Shown piece by piece: positions 17,275 to 25,013 of a stretch of 64,000 nt of DNA (its first letter is position 1; each line of letters begins with the position of its first letter). A program made the position numbers and the translations under genes. Origin of the DNA: Vibrio splendidus. GTDB taxonomy: Bacteria > Pseudomonadota > Gammaproteobacteria > Enterobacterales > Vibrionaceae. The DNA lies in contig NZ_CP031055.1 of the NCBI RefSeq assembly GCF_003345295.1, forward strand, positions 1,302,001 to 1,366,000, given 5' to 3'. The notes under the pieces are model-generated. The model had not been told where the DNA came from. It was given only the letters and a program-made list of their open reading frames with translations, and ran no database searches.

Positions 17275-17328
17275 TTGACAATGTTTGATAGTCAAACTAA
17301 ATTCCATTTATTGGTTTGATAATCAAAC
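17275..17328 (+). promoter_or_regulatory. dmeF-marR promoter with two palindromic operators
   Basis: A consensus -35 TTGACA (17275-17280) and a -10 TAAATT (17298-17303) are 17 bp apart. The spacer between them is exactly the palindrome GTTTGATAGTCAAAC (17283-17297, one central mismatch). A second copy, GTTTGATAATCAAAC, lies at 17314-17328, just after the expected start of transcription. The centres are 31 bp apart, about three helical turns, so two dimers would bind one DNA face. This is the arrangement of a repressor that blocks polymerase. The MarR protein of the same operon is the natural ligand. The boxes are seen; the binding is inferred. Confidence 0.7.
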
Positions 17329-17410
17329 TACTTGTAAATCAAAGCACTTTTTTAGCAAGATTAATCAGTAACGACTCCTAACATTGAACACACGAGCTAA
17401 GGACGCCATT

Positions 17411-18406
17411 TTGAGTTTTCCAACACGTCATCAACACAACTTCTCTTCACACAATCAGCAAGGTGAAAAGCGTACTTTCTACGTTCTCTTGTTAACTATC
17501 ATCACCATGGTGGTCGAGATCGTTGCCGGTACTATTTACGGCTCTATGGCGTTACTTGCCGATGGTTGGCACATGGGGACGCATGCTGCAGCGTTTGGTA
17601 TCACTTTATTTGCATACCGATATGCGAAGAAACATGCCGAGAGCGAACGTTTCTCTTTCGGTACTGGCAAAGTCAGTGTGTTAGGGGGCTACACTAGCGC
17701 GATTGCATTGGGTATTGTGGCATTATTGATGCTGGTGGAATCAGTGCATCGTTTATTTAACCCACAAGCGATTCAGTTCAATGAAGCGATCATCGTTGCC
17801 TGTATTGGTTTAACCGTGAATGTGGTGAGTATGTTTTTACTCGGTGATCACCATCATGACCACGGACAAGAGCATGGCCACAATCATAGTAAGAATCACG
17901 GTCATTCACATAGTCATGATCACGACAGCGACCATGGTCATAAACATGGTGTGCACCACGGACACCATCATGATCACAACCTACGCGCAGCCTACATGCA
18001 TGTGTTGGCGGATACTCTAACTTCGTTGCTTGCGATTGTTGCGCTGCTATTCGGTAAGTTTTACGGTTGGAACTGGTTAGATGCAGTTATGGGTATGGTT
18101 GGTGCTGTGGTTATTGCGAAATGGACCATGAACCTAATGAAGCAGACAAGTCCAATCTTGCTTGATGAGAATATCGACCAAGATTATCGTGATTCGGTAA
18201 CTGAAACACTGACGCCATACGCGGCGGTAACCGATTTTCACATGTGGAAGGTGAGCGGGCATCACTACTCAGCGGCGATTACTCTTGAATCAAACAGTGA
18301 TAAAACCGTCTCTGAATATAAACAAATGCTCGCCAAGTTTGATAAGATTAATCATCTTACTCTTGAAGTGCATTCAAACGACCATGCGAAATATAGAACA
18401 GCTTAA
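17411..18406 (+). CDS. dmeF: DmeF-type Co2+/Ni2+ efflux transporter (CDF family)
   Basis: This cation-diffusion-facilitator of about 331 residues exports divalent metals from the cytosol using the proton gradient. The DmeF pattern is clear: GSMALLADGWHMGTHAAAFG, FSFGTGKVSVLGGYTSA and later HVLADTLTSLLAI. A His/Asp-rich cytosolic loop of about 45 residues (roughly 145-188) with more than 20 His binds metal. The C-terminal CDF dimer domain contains VTDFHMWKVSGHHYSA. I chose TTG 17411, which has TAAGGA 7-8 nt upstream; another TTG at 17384 lacks a site. The end overlaps the MarR gene by 23 nt. Metal choice (Co/Ni rather than Zn) is inferred from family resemblance. Confidence 0.85.
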   Translation: MSFPTRHQHNFSSHNQQGEKRTFYVLLLTIITMVVEIVAGTIYGSMALLADGWHMGTHAAAFGITLFAYRYAKKHAESERFSFGTGKVSVLGGYTSAIALGIVALLMLVESVHRLFNPQAIQFNEAIIVACIGLTVNVVSMFLLGDHHHDHGQEHGHNHSKNHGHSHSHDHDSDHGHKHGVHHGHHHDHNLRAAYMHVLADTLTSLLAIVALLFGKFYGWNWLDAVMGMVGAVVIAKWTMNLMKQTSPILLDENIDQDYRDSVTETLTPYAAVTDFHMWKVSGHHYSAAITLESNSDKTVSEYKQMLAKFDKINHLTLEVHSNDHAKYRTA

Positions 18407-18800
18407 CCAAATACTGACTGAGTTCTACGATAAAATGTCTTCGTGGGAGCAATCTGTTGTCAAAGAAACGGGTTACTCCTTGGCGCAAGTACATACTATC
18501 GAAGTGCTTGGTATGCATGGCGCGTTAAGAATGAAAGAGCTCGCAGAAAAGCTCGGCATCACTACGGGCACGCTCACCGTTCAAATCGAAAAGCTGGTTA
18601 AAGCAGAGCTGATCGAGCGTCACGAACACCCAACCGACCGTCGAGCGATAGTCGTAGCGTTGACCGATGAGGGTCAGAAGATCCACGTTCACCACAATCA
18701 GCTTCACTTGAATCTTGTTAATGAACTCACACAAGAGTTCGAAGAAGATGAGAAAGCCGTATTACTAAAATGCCTGACTAAGATGGTGAAAGCGTTTTAG
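18384..18800 (+). CDS. MarR-family regulator co-transcribed with dmeF
   Basis: This is a 138-residue winged-helix regulator. The DNA-binding core is MKELAEKLGITTGTLTVQIE, followed by the wing HEHPTDRRAIVVALTDEG, both classic MarR elements. The frame stays open upstream to 18285, but ATG 18384 gives the usual family length and overlaps dmeF by 23 nt, indicating coupling. It contains several His near the C-terminal helix (KIHVHHNQLH), which might bind metal. It probably represses its own operon through the two palindromes at 17283 and 17314. Confidence 0.88.
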   Translation: MRNIEQLNQILTEFYDKMSSWEQSVVKETGYSLAQVHTIEVLGMHGALRMKELAEKLGITTGTLTVQIEKLVKAELIERHEHPTDRRAIVVALTDEGQKIHVHHNQLHLNLVNELTQEFEEDEKAVLLKCLTKMVKAF

Positions 18801-18869
18801 TTTTTAGTGAGCACAGAGCACAGAGCACAGAACTTAGAATCAAGAGTCAACAACCACGAACACAAATAA

Positions 18870-18904
18870 ATGGACTGTACCTGAATAGGGACGGTCCATT
18901 TTTT
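18870..18904 (+). terminator. Terminator of dmeF-marR
   Basis: The stem ATGGAC...GTCCAT extends inward through GT/AC and CC/GG pairs around the loop TGAATA and is followed by TTTTTT. Just before it (18812-18833) AGAGCAC-like heptamers repeat three times. Confidence 0.85.
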
Positions 18905-19315
18905 ATGAATCTAAGATATTGAGCTTCATTTAGTCTCCTCTGATCAGCCAAAATAATGTCATTGAAAGCAATAAGGCCAATAAAGTACGAAAGCTTTTTG
19001 ATTCAAAGCCTTACGTAGTCTGCTGTTCAAGCCTTGTACGACCCGTCAAATAGCTGCCTCCCAAATCTATAATTCAACTAATGTACATGTTGCAAATCTG
19101 TGTTATTGATAATTTTAACTTTAGTAATGATTTCATTGGCAGCTCAAATCCAATTGAGAACAGCACGAGTTAATCACTATATAAGCAACCTGGGTTATGC
19201 AAGCGACTAGAGCTAGATAGACAAATTAAGTTAGATAAATATAAAAACAAGATAACAAAAGTTACAAAAAAAACTTAGATACCCATAATTAGATTAGTAA
19301 AGACGAGTCACATAT
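18905..19315. other. Intergenic region upstream of the chemoreceptor
   Basis: This is AT-rich DNA of about 410 bp with no supported gene. The last 150 bp are A-rich and must contain the chemoreceptor promoter, but I found no convincing -35/-10 pair or sigma-28 box. GACGAG lies 8-13 nt before the ATG. Confidence 0.4.
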
Positions 19316-21091
19316 ATGAACATAAAGAAAAAGCTCTATTCATTAGGATTGTTTTCCATTTTCGGCATGATTGCATTGCTGTTTACCACATCACAATTCG
19401 CAGACACCACCGCTCAAATGAGCGAAGCCAAACAAATCACCAAAGAACTTGAAGTGCGACTACTTAATCTTCGCCGTAACGAGAAAGATTTCCTATTACG
19501 TAGTGATATGAAGTACCTCGCCAAGTTCGACGTAAACTACAATAAATTCTTAGCGTCTGAATCTGAGCTCAATGCAGTGCTCAGTGATTTAGGTTTAGCC
19601 AACAGCGCACACCTACGTGAAGATATTGAAACCTACCACACAAGCTTTGTTAACTTAGTAAAAGCGAGTGAAGTGTATGGGTTAGCACGTGACAAAGGCT
19701 TGCTAGGCGAGTTTCATACTTTGCTCGATAACATCAGCGCGACAGCCAGCGCTGAACAAAAAATCGAGCTTTACCTGTTCAATGACTTAATTGAAAAGGG
19801 TGAGTTTGATCCGAGTGTTCTTTCTATTACCTCTAGTGCTGGAAGCTCAACTGCTTTGATAGATGCTGCGCGCCAAGTGGTTGAACAGAAGCGAGTGATT
19901 GGCTTGAAGCACAACGAAGGTCTGCTTGGGCAAGCTCGTTCGGGTTCTCATGCTATCGAAACTCAATTTAAAGAGTTCTCAGCGGTATTAGCGCAAGAAA
20001 CCCAGCAACAGATGGACAAACTATCGCTGATCAACAACATCCTATGCGTCACGTTACTTGTGGCGATCATTCTGTTCAGCTGGTTAATCGTCCGTTCTAT
20101 CATTGGTAAGATAGAGTCATTACTCTCGGTAATCCGCAACATTGTCGATTCTAACGACGTGTCTATTCGTTCACACCTAGACGGTAAAGACGAACTGAGC
20201 ACGCTAGGCCAATACTTCAACCAATTGCTTGATCAACTTGAAGGGCTTATCGCGGCATCGCAATCTAAATCACTTCAGCTAACACAAAGCACATCAAACA
20301 TGCATGATGAGCTTGAATCGGTCATCAAGCAGTTTGAAGTGCAAGCTAACCACACATCGACCATGACGACATCGGTACAAGAGATGGTGTTAACGATTGG
20401 CGAGATCTCAGAAAGCACATCAGTTGCGGCTGAAGGTGTTCATCAAGCAAAAGTGAATGCCGATAAAGGCCGTGAAGTGGTGGTAGATACGATCAGCAAC
20501 ATTACTCAGTTGTCTGAACGCCTTTCTAGCAGCCAAGATTCGATCAGCTCATTGAACCATCATGTTGATCAAATCGGCGATGCAGTAAACATCATCCAAG
20601 GAATTGCAGAACAAACCAACTTGCTGGCACTGAACGCAGCCATTGAGGCAGCACGTGCCGGTGAACAAGGCCGAGGCTTTGCCGTGGTTGCCGATGAAGT
20701 TCGTGCTCTTGCAAGCAGAACGCACCAATCAACGACTGAAATTACCAGTGTAGTAACGGCAATTCAAAGCCAAATGAACGCTTCGATGACCGAAATTGGT
20801 GAATGTAACCAACAAGGCCAACTGACTTTGAAAGATTCGGAAGAGCTCGATGCTAGCCTGCAGCTTATCTTAAGCGACATGGAAAGCATCCAGGGCAACT
20901 CTGAGCGTATTGCATCAGCGATTGAAGAGCAGGGTGCTGTTATGGCACAAGTGAGTGACTCAATCACCGAGTTAAACACCATCTCAAGTGATAACAACGC
21001 TTCGGCGCAACATTGCTTAGTTGAAGTGGATAAAGTCGCAGAGCAAGCCCATGAGATGGATAAAGCGGTGGCGCAGTTCAAGACTTCTTAA
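19316..21091 (+). CDS. Methyl-accepting chemotaxis protein
   Basis: This 591-residue chemoreceptor has TM1 at about 9-28, an all-helical periplasmic sensor of about 210 residues (LEVRLLNLRRNEKDFLLRSD suggests the four-helix or HBM class) and TM2 at about 243-262. HAMP follows (about 262-315). The signalling domain ends near the C-terminus. Its hairpin tip is intact: EQTNLLALNAAIEAARAGEQ then GRGFAVVADEVRALA. There is no C-terminal pentapeptide for CheR tethering. It is a single-gene unit with its own terminator. The ligand is unknown; HBM sensors often bind organic acids, which would fit the neighbouring uronate locus, but this is speculation. Confidence 0.93.
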   Translation: MNIKKKLYSLGLFSIFGMIALLFTTSQFADTTAQMSEAKQITKELEVRLLNLRRNEKDFLLRSDMKYLAKFDVNYNKFLASESELNAVLSDLGLANSAHLREDIETYHTSFVNLVKASEVYGLARDKGLLGEFHTLLDNISATASAEQKIELYLFNDLIEKGEFDPSVLSITSSAGSSTALIDAARQVVEQKRVIGLKHNEGLLGQARSGSHAIETQFKEFSAVLAQETQQQMDKLSLINNILCVTLLVAIILFSWLIVRSIIGKIESLLSVIRNIVDSNDVSIRSHLDGKDELSTLGQYFNQLLDQLEGLIAASQSKSLQLTQSTSNMHDELESVIKQFEVQANHTSTMTTSVQEMVLTIGEISESTSVAAEGVHQAKVNADKGREVVVDTISNITQLSERLSSSQDSISSLNHHVDQIGDAVNIIQGIAEQTNLLALNAAIEAARAGEQGRGFAVVADEVRALASRTHQSTTEITSVVTAIQSQMNASMTEIGECNQQGQLTLKDSEELDASLQLILSDMESIQGNSERIASAIEEQGAVMAQVSDSITELNTISSDNNASAQHCLVEVDKVAEQAHEMDKAVAQFKTS

Positions 21092-21111
21092 AATTTAGAG
21101 TAAACTAAACC

Positions 21112-21139
21112 AAAGGCGTGGATCATCTGCGCCTTTTTT
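21112..21139 (+). terminator. Terminator of the chemoreceptor gene
   Basis: AAAGGCG (21112-21118) pairs with CGCCTTT (21130-21136) and is followed by further T residues. It lies 20 bp after the stop codon. Confidence 0.85.
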
Positions 21140-21176
21140 GTGCCTAAAATTCAACTAGATAAATGACGAGAATAAA

Positions 21177-21209
21177 AACGGCCCGATCTGGGGGAAGATC
21201 TGGGCCGTT
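21177..21209 (-). terminator. Terminator of the small minus-strand gene
   Basis: AACGGCCC (21177-21184) pairs with GGGCCGTT (21202-21209), with further GATCT/AGATC pairing inside. On the minus strand it runs into TTTTTATT. It sits 22 bp beyond the stop of the gene at 21232. Confidence 0.85.
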
Positions 21210-21231
21210 ATATTACGTATTTAAAGGGGAA

Positions 21232-21471
21232 TTACTTATTTCGGCCTTCCAGCACATCCAGTGCCAGCTCAACCGCTTTATCAATATTGTCGCATCCCGC
21301 TAACTTACCTGAGCTGATAGGACCAAGCACGTTGGCGTATAACGAGATCTGCTTATTAAATGGCAGGCTCAACTGCTCATATAACCGCTGTCTAATCTCG
21401 GCATGTTGCTCAGGAGCGTGAGCAGCAAGGCTTTTCAAAGTGTCATAAACAAGAGTGGTGGTAGTGTTCAT
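21232..21471 (-). CDS. Conserved-looking small hypothetical protein
   Basis: This is a 79-residue cytosolic protein with no domain I recognise. It starts MNTTTTLVYDTLKSLAAHAP and is mostly helical and slightly acidic. A longer frame reaches 21609, but it would overlap the HAD gene, so ATG 21469-21471 is preferred. No good ribosome site is visible. A strong terminator follows directly, which supports a real gene. It could be translated from the end of the uxuB-manA-HAD transcript. Confidence 0.6.
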   Translation of the reverse strand: MNTTTTLVYDTLKSLAAHAPEQHAEIRQRLYEQLSLPFNKQISLYANVLGPISSGKLAGCDNIDKAVELALDVLEGRNK

Positions 21472-21583
21472 ATGGCGCTTTATCTTTGAGTGGGGGATTT
21501 CTATTTTAATATCATTTGGGTACAAGTTGCTGTGATATATGTCATACAATAAGTCAAATAAGCTTAGGGTGAGCATTTTGGTC

Positions 21584-22228
21584 TTAACTGACAAGTGAGA
21601 AATCATCAATGATTTTTAACGCACCTGAAAAATCATTGTTTATGTTGAAAGAATGTTGAAATGCAATGACTTCACAACCACTAGCTAAACCAGCCTGAAG
21701 TCCTGGAGCCGAGTCTTCAAAGATAATGGTTTTACTTGCGGTTACATTTAATCTAGATAGCGCCAACAAATAAGCTTCCGGATCTGGCTTGTGCATTGAA
21801 ACATGCTCTTTAGCGATGACAAGATCAAACAAGTGCTCAAGTTTACAAGCTTTCAGTATTTGGTTAGCCATCCACTGTTGCGCAGAAGTTACAACCGCAC
21901 ATTGCTTACCAGAAGATTTTAGTTGCTGTAGAAGGCCAACAACACCTTTATTGATAGATAATCTTTGTGAAAGGAGTAATTGATAATGTTCCTTAAATTT
22001 TTCGTTAAACTCTTGTCTCTCTGGTTCGATTCCTCCAATTTTGAAAAAATACTGAACGACCTTTTCCCATTTCATACCCATTACATTTTGATAAATACGG
22101 TAGTCAACGATGGAACCATAGTCTTTACAGGTCAGCGCTAATGCTTGGCCTTTGAGCGGCTCGGAGTTTACTAATGTTCCATCCATATCAAAGATAAAGG
22201 CGTCGTAATAAAGGTTTATTGGTTCCAT
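21584..22228 (-). CDS. HAD-superfamily phosphatase/phosphoglucomutase-like protein
   Basis: This is a 214-residue HAD subfamily IA hydrolase. The nucleophile motif is FIFDMDGTLVNSE (residues 11-23). Motif II is VVTSAQQ, motif III the Lys of HKPDPEAYLLAL, and motif IV FEDSAPGLQAG. It resembles beta-phosphoglucomutase and sugar-phosphate phosphatases. It is the third gene of the uxuB operon, 20 nt after the ManA-like gene. A likely role is removing or moving phosphate on a sugar intermediate, but none of its operon partners clearly makes a phosphorylated sugar. The substrate is unknown. Confidence 0.83.
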   Translation of the reverse strand: MEPINLYYDAFIFDMDGTLVNSEPLKGQALALTCKDYGSIVDYRIYQNVMGMKWEKVVQYFFKIGGIEPERQEFNEKFKEHYQLLLSQRLSINKGVVGLLQQLKSSGKQCAVVTSAQQWMANQILKACKLEHLFDLVIAKEHVSMHKPDPEAYLLALSRLNVTASKTIIFEDSAPGLQAGLASGCEVIAFQHSFNINNDFSGALKIIDDFSLVS

Positions 22229-22248
22229 TTCAATACGTTAACTCAGGA

Positions 22249-23334
22249 TTAATTCGTTAATGGTGGGTAGCATTCAATAATCTCGACGCCATCGTCTGTT
22301 TCTATCGTGATATTTTCAATGCCAGCCGGACAGAAAAATTTATCGTACTTATGGAGTACTAAAATTTCTTCGTCTAATTTAATCGTGCAACTGCCAGCAG
22401 CAATAACACCGACATAAAAGTCGCTCTCAGATTTGGTGATGTTGCTAATGACTTTTGTGCGACAAACTCGATATCTGTCGGTTGTTTTGTCATCAATGAG
22501 AGACTCTTTTACCGATCCGTCAGCATAAGCTGTTAATAGTTGAGGTGTCTTCTTGTTCTGAGTTGCCACAGCTTCAACCGACTTCTCTGAATAGTCAAAA
22601 ACATCAAGGCAAAAGTCCAAATCTCGCTTCATGTAGCGAGCTTCTTCAGGAAGTGTATAACCGGCTCGTTCAAACTCAAATCGAACAGCCCAGTCCGATG
22701 GTTCCATTATCTCAATCATTAGAATGCCTTCGCCAATCGCGTGAGGCATTCCTCCTGGAATAAAGTAACACTCACCAGGAGAGACTTTGATTTTTTCGAA
22801 GCAAGTTTTCAGTCGGTTAATATCTTGTTCAACAATGATCTCTTTCAACGTTTCTTTAGTCGGAGGCGTCTGAAATCCGAGATAAATATAAGGATCATCA
22901 ATCTCTTCACGAACTTGTAAAATATAGTAGGCTTCAGCCTTACCTGAATTTGAATCTAGGTGCTTTTGGGCAAACTCTCTGGTTGGGTGTGCTTGGAAAT
23001 GTAAGCGAATTGAAGAGTCTAGAAACTTAATCAAAACCATAGGGTTAGAACCGAATCGACTGAAGTGCTCTTTACCTAAAAAATACTCAGGATCTAGATC
23101 TAATAATTCGGCGAAATCGAGTGAGTGATCGCCGATAATCGCAGTTGATTGACCTTCACTGATTGTTTCTCGACCTGGGTTAACAGCTTTAGTGACCGAT
23201 GCAATCCAGTCTTCAGGAAAATGAGAGTCGACCGGAACGCTTTCGTTATTAATTTGGTCTAAAACCTTACCACCACTGTAAGAGCGCCAAACGCGGTTTT
23301 GACCAAATCGAATCAACTTATTTTTGTATTCCAT
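22249..23334 (-). CDS. ManA-like (class I mannose-6-phosphate isomerase family) cupin
   Basis: This 361-residue zinc cupin is of the short Bacillus-ManA type. The metal ligands can be placed at His116 (HFQAHPTREF), Glu134 (GKAEAYYIL) and His198 (GGMPHAIGEG). Family members interconvert an aldose and ketose (mannose-6-P and fructose-6-P). Here the gene starts 2 nt after uxuB and is followed by a HAD gene, in a uronate locus without uxaC. I infer that it may isomerise D-mannuronate (or another uronate) to D-fructuronate, the substrate of UxuB. The alternative is an ordinary mannose-6-phosphate isomerase. Assigning the substrate needs biochemistry. Confidence 0.8.
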   Translation of the reverse strand: MEYKNKLIRFGQNRVWRSYSGGKVLDQINNESVPVDSHFPEDWIASVTKAVNPGRETISEGQSTAIIGDHSLDFAELLDLDPEYFLGKEHFSRFGSNPMVLIKFLDSSIRLHFQAHPTREFAQKHLDSNSGKAEAYYILQVREEIDDPYIYLGFQTPPTKETLKEIIVEQDINRLKTCFEKIKVSPGECYFIPGGMPHAIGEGILMIEIMEPSDWAVRFEFERAGYTLPEEARYMKRDLDFCLDVFDYSEKSVEAVATQNKKTPQLLTAYADGSVKESLIDDKTTDRYRVCRTKVISNITKSESDFYVGVIAAGSCTIKLDEEILVLHKYDKFFCPAGIENITIETDDGVEIIECYPPLTN

Positions 23335-23336
23335 GC

Positions 23337-24791
23337 CTAGCCCTTTAAGTTCAGTGTTTTTGTTAAGTTATGTAAAGTTTGCATTGCACCAACCTCTTGA
23401 ATACATTCGAAAAGGTCGACTATCTTATTTACGAATTCGGCATCTGCAAGAAGGCTAGATTCAAAAATACCATCAATGCTTAATAAAGAAATGACAGCTT
23501 CACGAGGCGTTTTACTTTCTTGTTTGATTTGCTTGAACACGCCAGCCATTGGATCATGAACCTCGATAGCATCGCCGTTGTCATCCGTGCCAATCACATA
23601 AGCCATCCACCCTGCAATGCCCAACTCTAACCAAGTCGTTTGAGCAGCATTTTCACGGTTATATTTGAGAGATTCACAAAATCGTGGTGGTAATTTCTGA
23701 CTTCCGTCCATTGCTATCTGAGAGGTAAGATGCTTCAAATTTGGGTTAGAGAAACGTTCAATCAGCGAATCTGCGTAAGCTGCAATGTCAGTTTCCTTTG
23801 GTAACGACAATGAAGGCGCTTGCTCATTCATCATGAAGTCTAGGATCACCTTCTTAAAATATGGGTCTGAAATCGCTTCTGACACATACTTATAACCACT
23901 CAAGTATCCCAAGTACGCAAGAAGTGAGTGACTACCATTTAGCATGCGTAGCTTCATCTCTTCAAAAGGTATGACATCATCGACAAATTGCGCGCCCACT
24001 TCATCCCAATTTGGTCGACCAATTGCAAACTTATCTTCTATTACCCATTGTCGAAAAGGTTCACAAGCGATGGCACATGGATCCGAGTAGCCGATAGCTG
24101 TTTCTATATAAGATAAGCTTTCTTTACTCGCCGCTGGAACAATACGGTCAACCATAGTGTTTGGGAATGTGACATTAGCCTCTATCCAAGAATACAACTC
24201 CAAGTCGACCAATTTTGCAAAACTAAGAATAGCCGACTTCGCTACTTCTCCATTGTTTTGAATATTGTCGCAAGACAATACGGTGAACGCGTTAATATTC
24301 CTTTCTTTTCTGAGTCTTAAACCTTCAACGATATAACCGATGGCGGATACTGGACGAGAAGGTGAGTCGAGATCGAGCTGGATGAGACGATTGTTAACAT
24401 CAAGAGAGCCAGTACTTGGTTCAATGCAATAGCCTTTTTCTGTGATAGTCATTGAGACTATACGAACGTTTGGATTCGCAATTTTTTCGATGATAGTCCG
24501 TTGACCGTCGAGTTCTGGATGCAAGGATTGCGTGATTGCTTTTGATACTTTTATTTGTTCGCTTGCCGCTCCTCTCTCTAAAACGGTGTAGCAGTGACCT
24601 TGCTCTCTTAGTTGTTGAATAAGCGTCTGTGAACCAAATAAATTAATGGAACAGATTGTCCAACTTGAGTTTGTATTGTCTAACAATTCACTTGTGTATA
24701 GAGCCTGGTGTGCGCGATGAAAAGCCCCTAAACCAATATGAATAATTTTATTATCTTCTTTTATATATTGATTATTAACGTTTTTATTCAT
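23337..24791 (-). CDS. uxuB: D-mannonate oxidoreductase (fructuronate reductase)
   Basis: This 484-residue long-chain mannitol-dehydrogenase-family enzyme reduces D-fructuronate to D-mannonate with NADH. The N-terminal nucleotide-binding start is HIGLGAFHRAHQALYT. VTEKGYC, the block CEPFRQWVIED and the catalytic KLRMLNGSHS (Lys, Asn, His) are all present. As I recall the E. coli UxuB sequence, the match extends along the whole length. It is the first gene of the minus-strand arm and is divergent from the symporter, sharing the regulated spacer at 24792-25013. Confidence 0.95.
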   Translation of the reverse strand: MNKNVNNQYIKEDNKIIHIGLGAFHRAHQALYTSELLDNTNSSWTICSINLFGSQTLIQQLREQGHCYTVLERGAASEQIKVSKAITQSLHPELDGQRTIIEKIANPNVRIVSMTITEKGYCIEPSTGSLDVNNRLIQLDLDSPSRPVSAIGYIVEGLRLRKERNINAFTVLSCDNIQNNGEVAKSAILSFAKLVDLELYSWIEANVTFPNTMVDRIVPAASKESLSYIETAIGYSDPCAIACEPFRQWVIEDKFAIGRPNWDEVGAQFVDDVIPFEEMKLRMLNGSHSLLAYLGYLSGYKYVSEAISDPYFKKVILDFMMNEQAPSLSLPKETDIAAYADSLIERFSNPNLKHLTSQIAMDGSQKLPPRFCESLKYNRENAAQTTWLELGIAGWMAYVIGTDDNGDAIEVHDPMAGVFKQIKQESKTPREAVISLLSIDGIFESSLLADAEFVNKIVDLFECIQEVGAMQTLHNLTKTLNLKG

Positions 24792-24902
24792 TCTATTGAA
24801 CTCTTACCCTAATTTTGAAATTAGACAGCTATAAAAATTACCATTAGAGGGTAGCATTTATTTGTATGATTTAAATGGTATGTTAACAGTGATTTATTTT
24901 TT

Positions 24903-24965
24903 TGTGAGAAGCGTCAACCAATTGGTAGACCAATTTTGACAGTCAATATCTAGGGGCGATATAAA
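24903..24965 (+). promoter_or_regulatory. Divergent promoter with CRP-like site and UxuR/ExuR-like operator
   Basis: Four elements sit in a row. TGTGA-N6-TCAAC (24903-24918) is a CRP-like site matching 8 of 10 core positions. AATTGGTAGACCAATT (24920-24935) is an uninterrupted palindrome around AG that matches the known E. coli UxuR/ExuR box AATTGGTATACCAATT except at one central base. TTGACA (24936-24941) is a consensus -35, and TATAAA (24960-24965) is the -10 at 18-bp spacing. With a start near 24972, the CRP centre is about -61.5, a class I position. The operator abuts the -35, suiting repression of the symporter and of divergent uxuB. The boxes are seen; binding is inferred. Confidence 0.75.
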
Positions 24966-25013
24966 AGAAAGCGAAAGGTGTTTAGTTTTTAAATATCACG
25001 GTTAGGGCTCATT

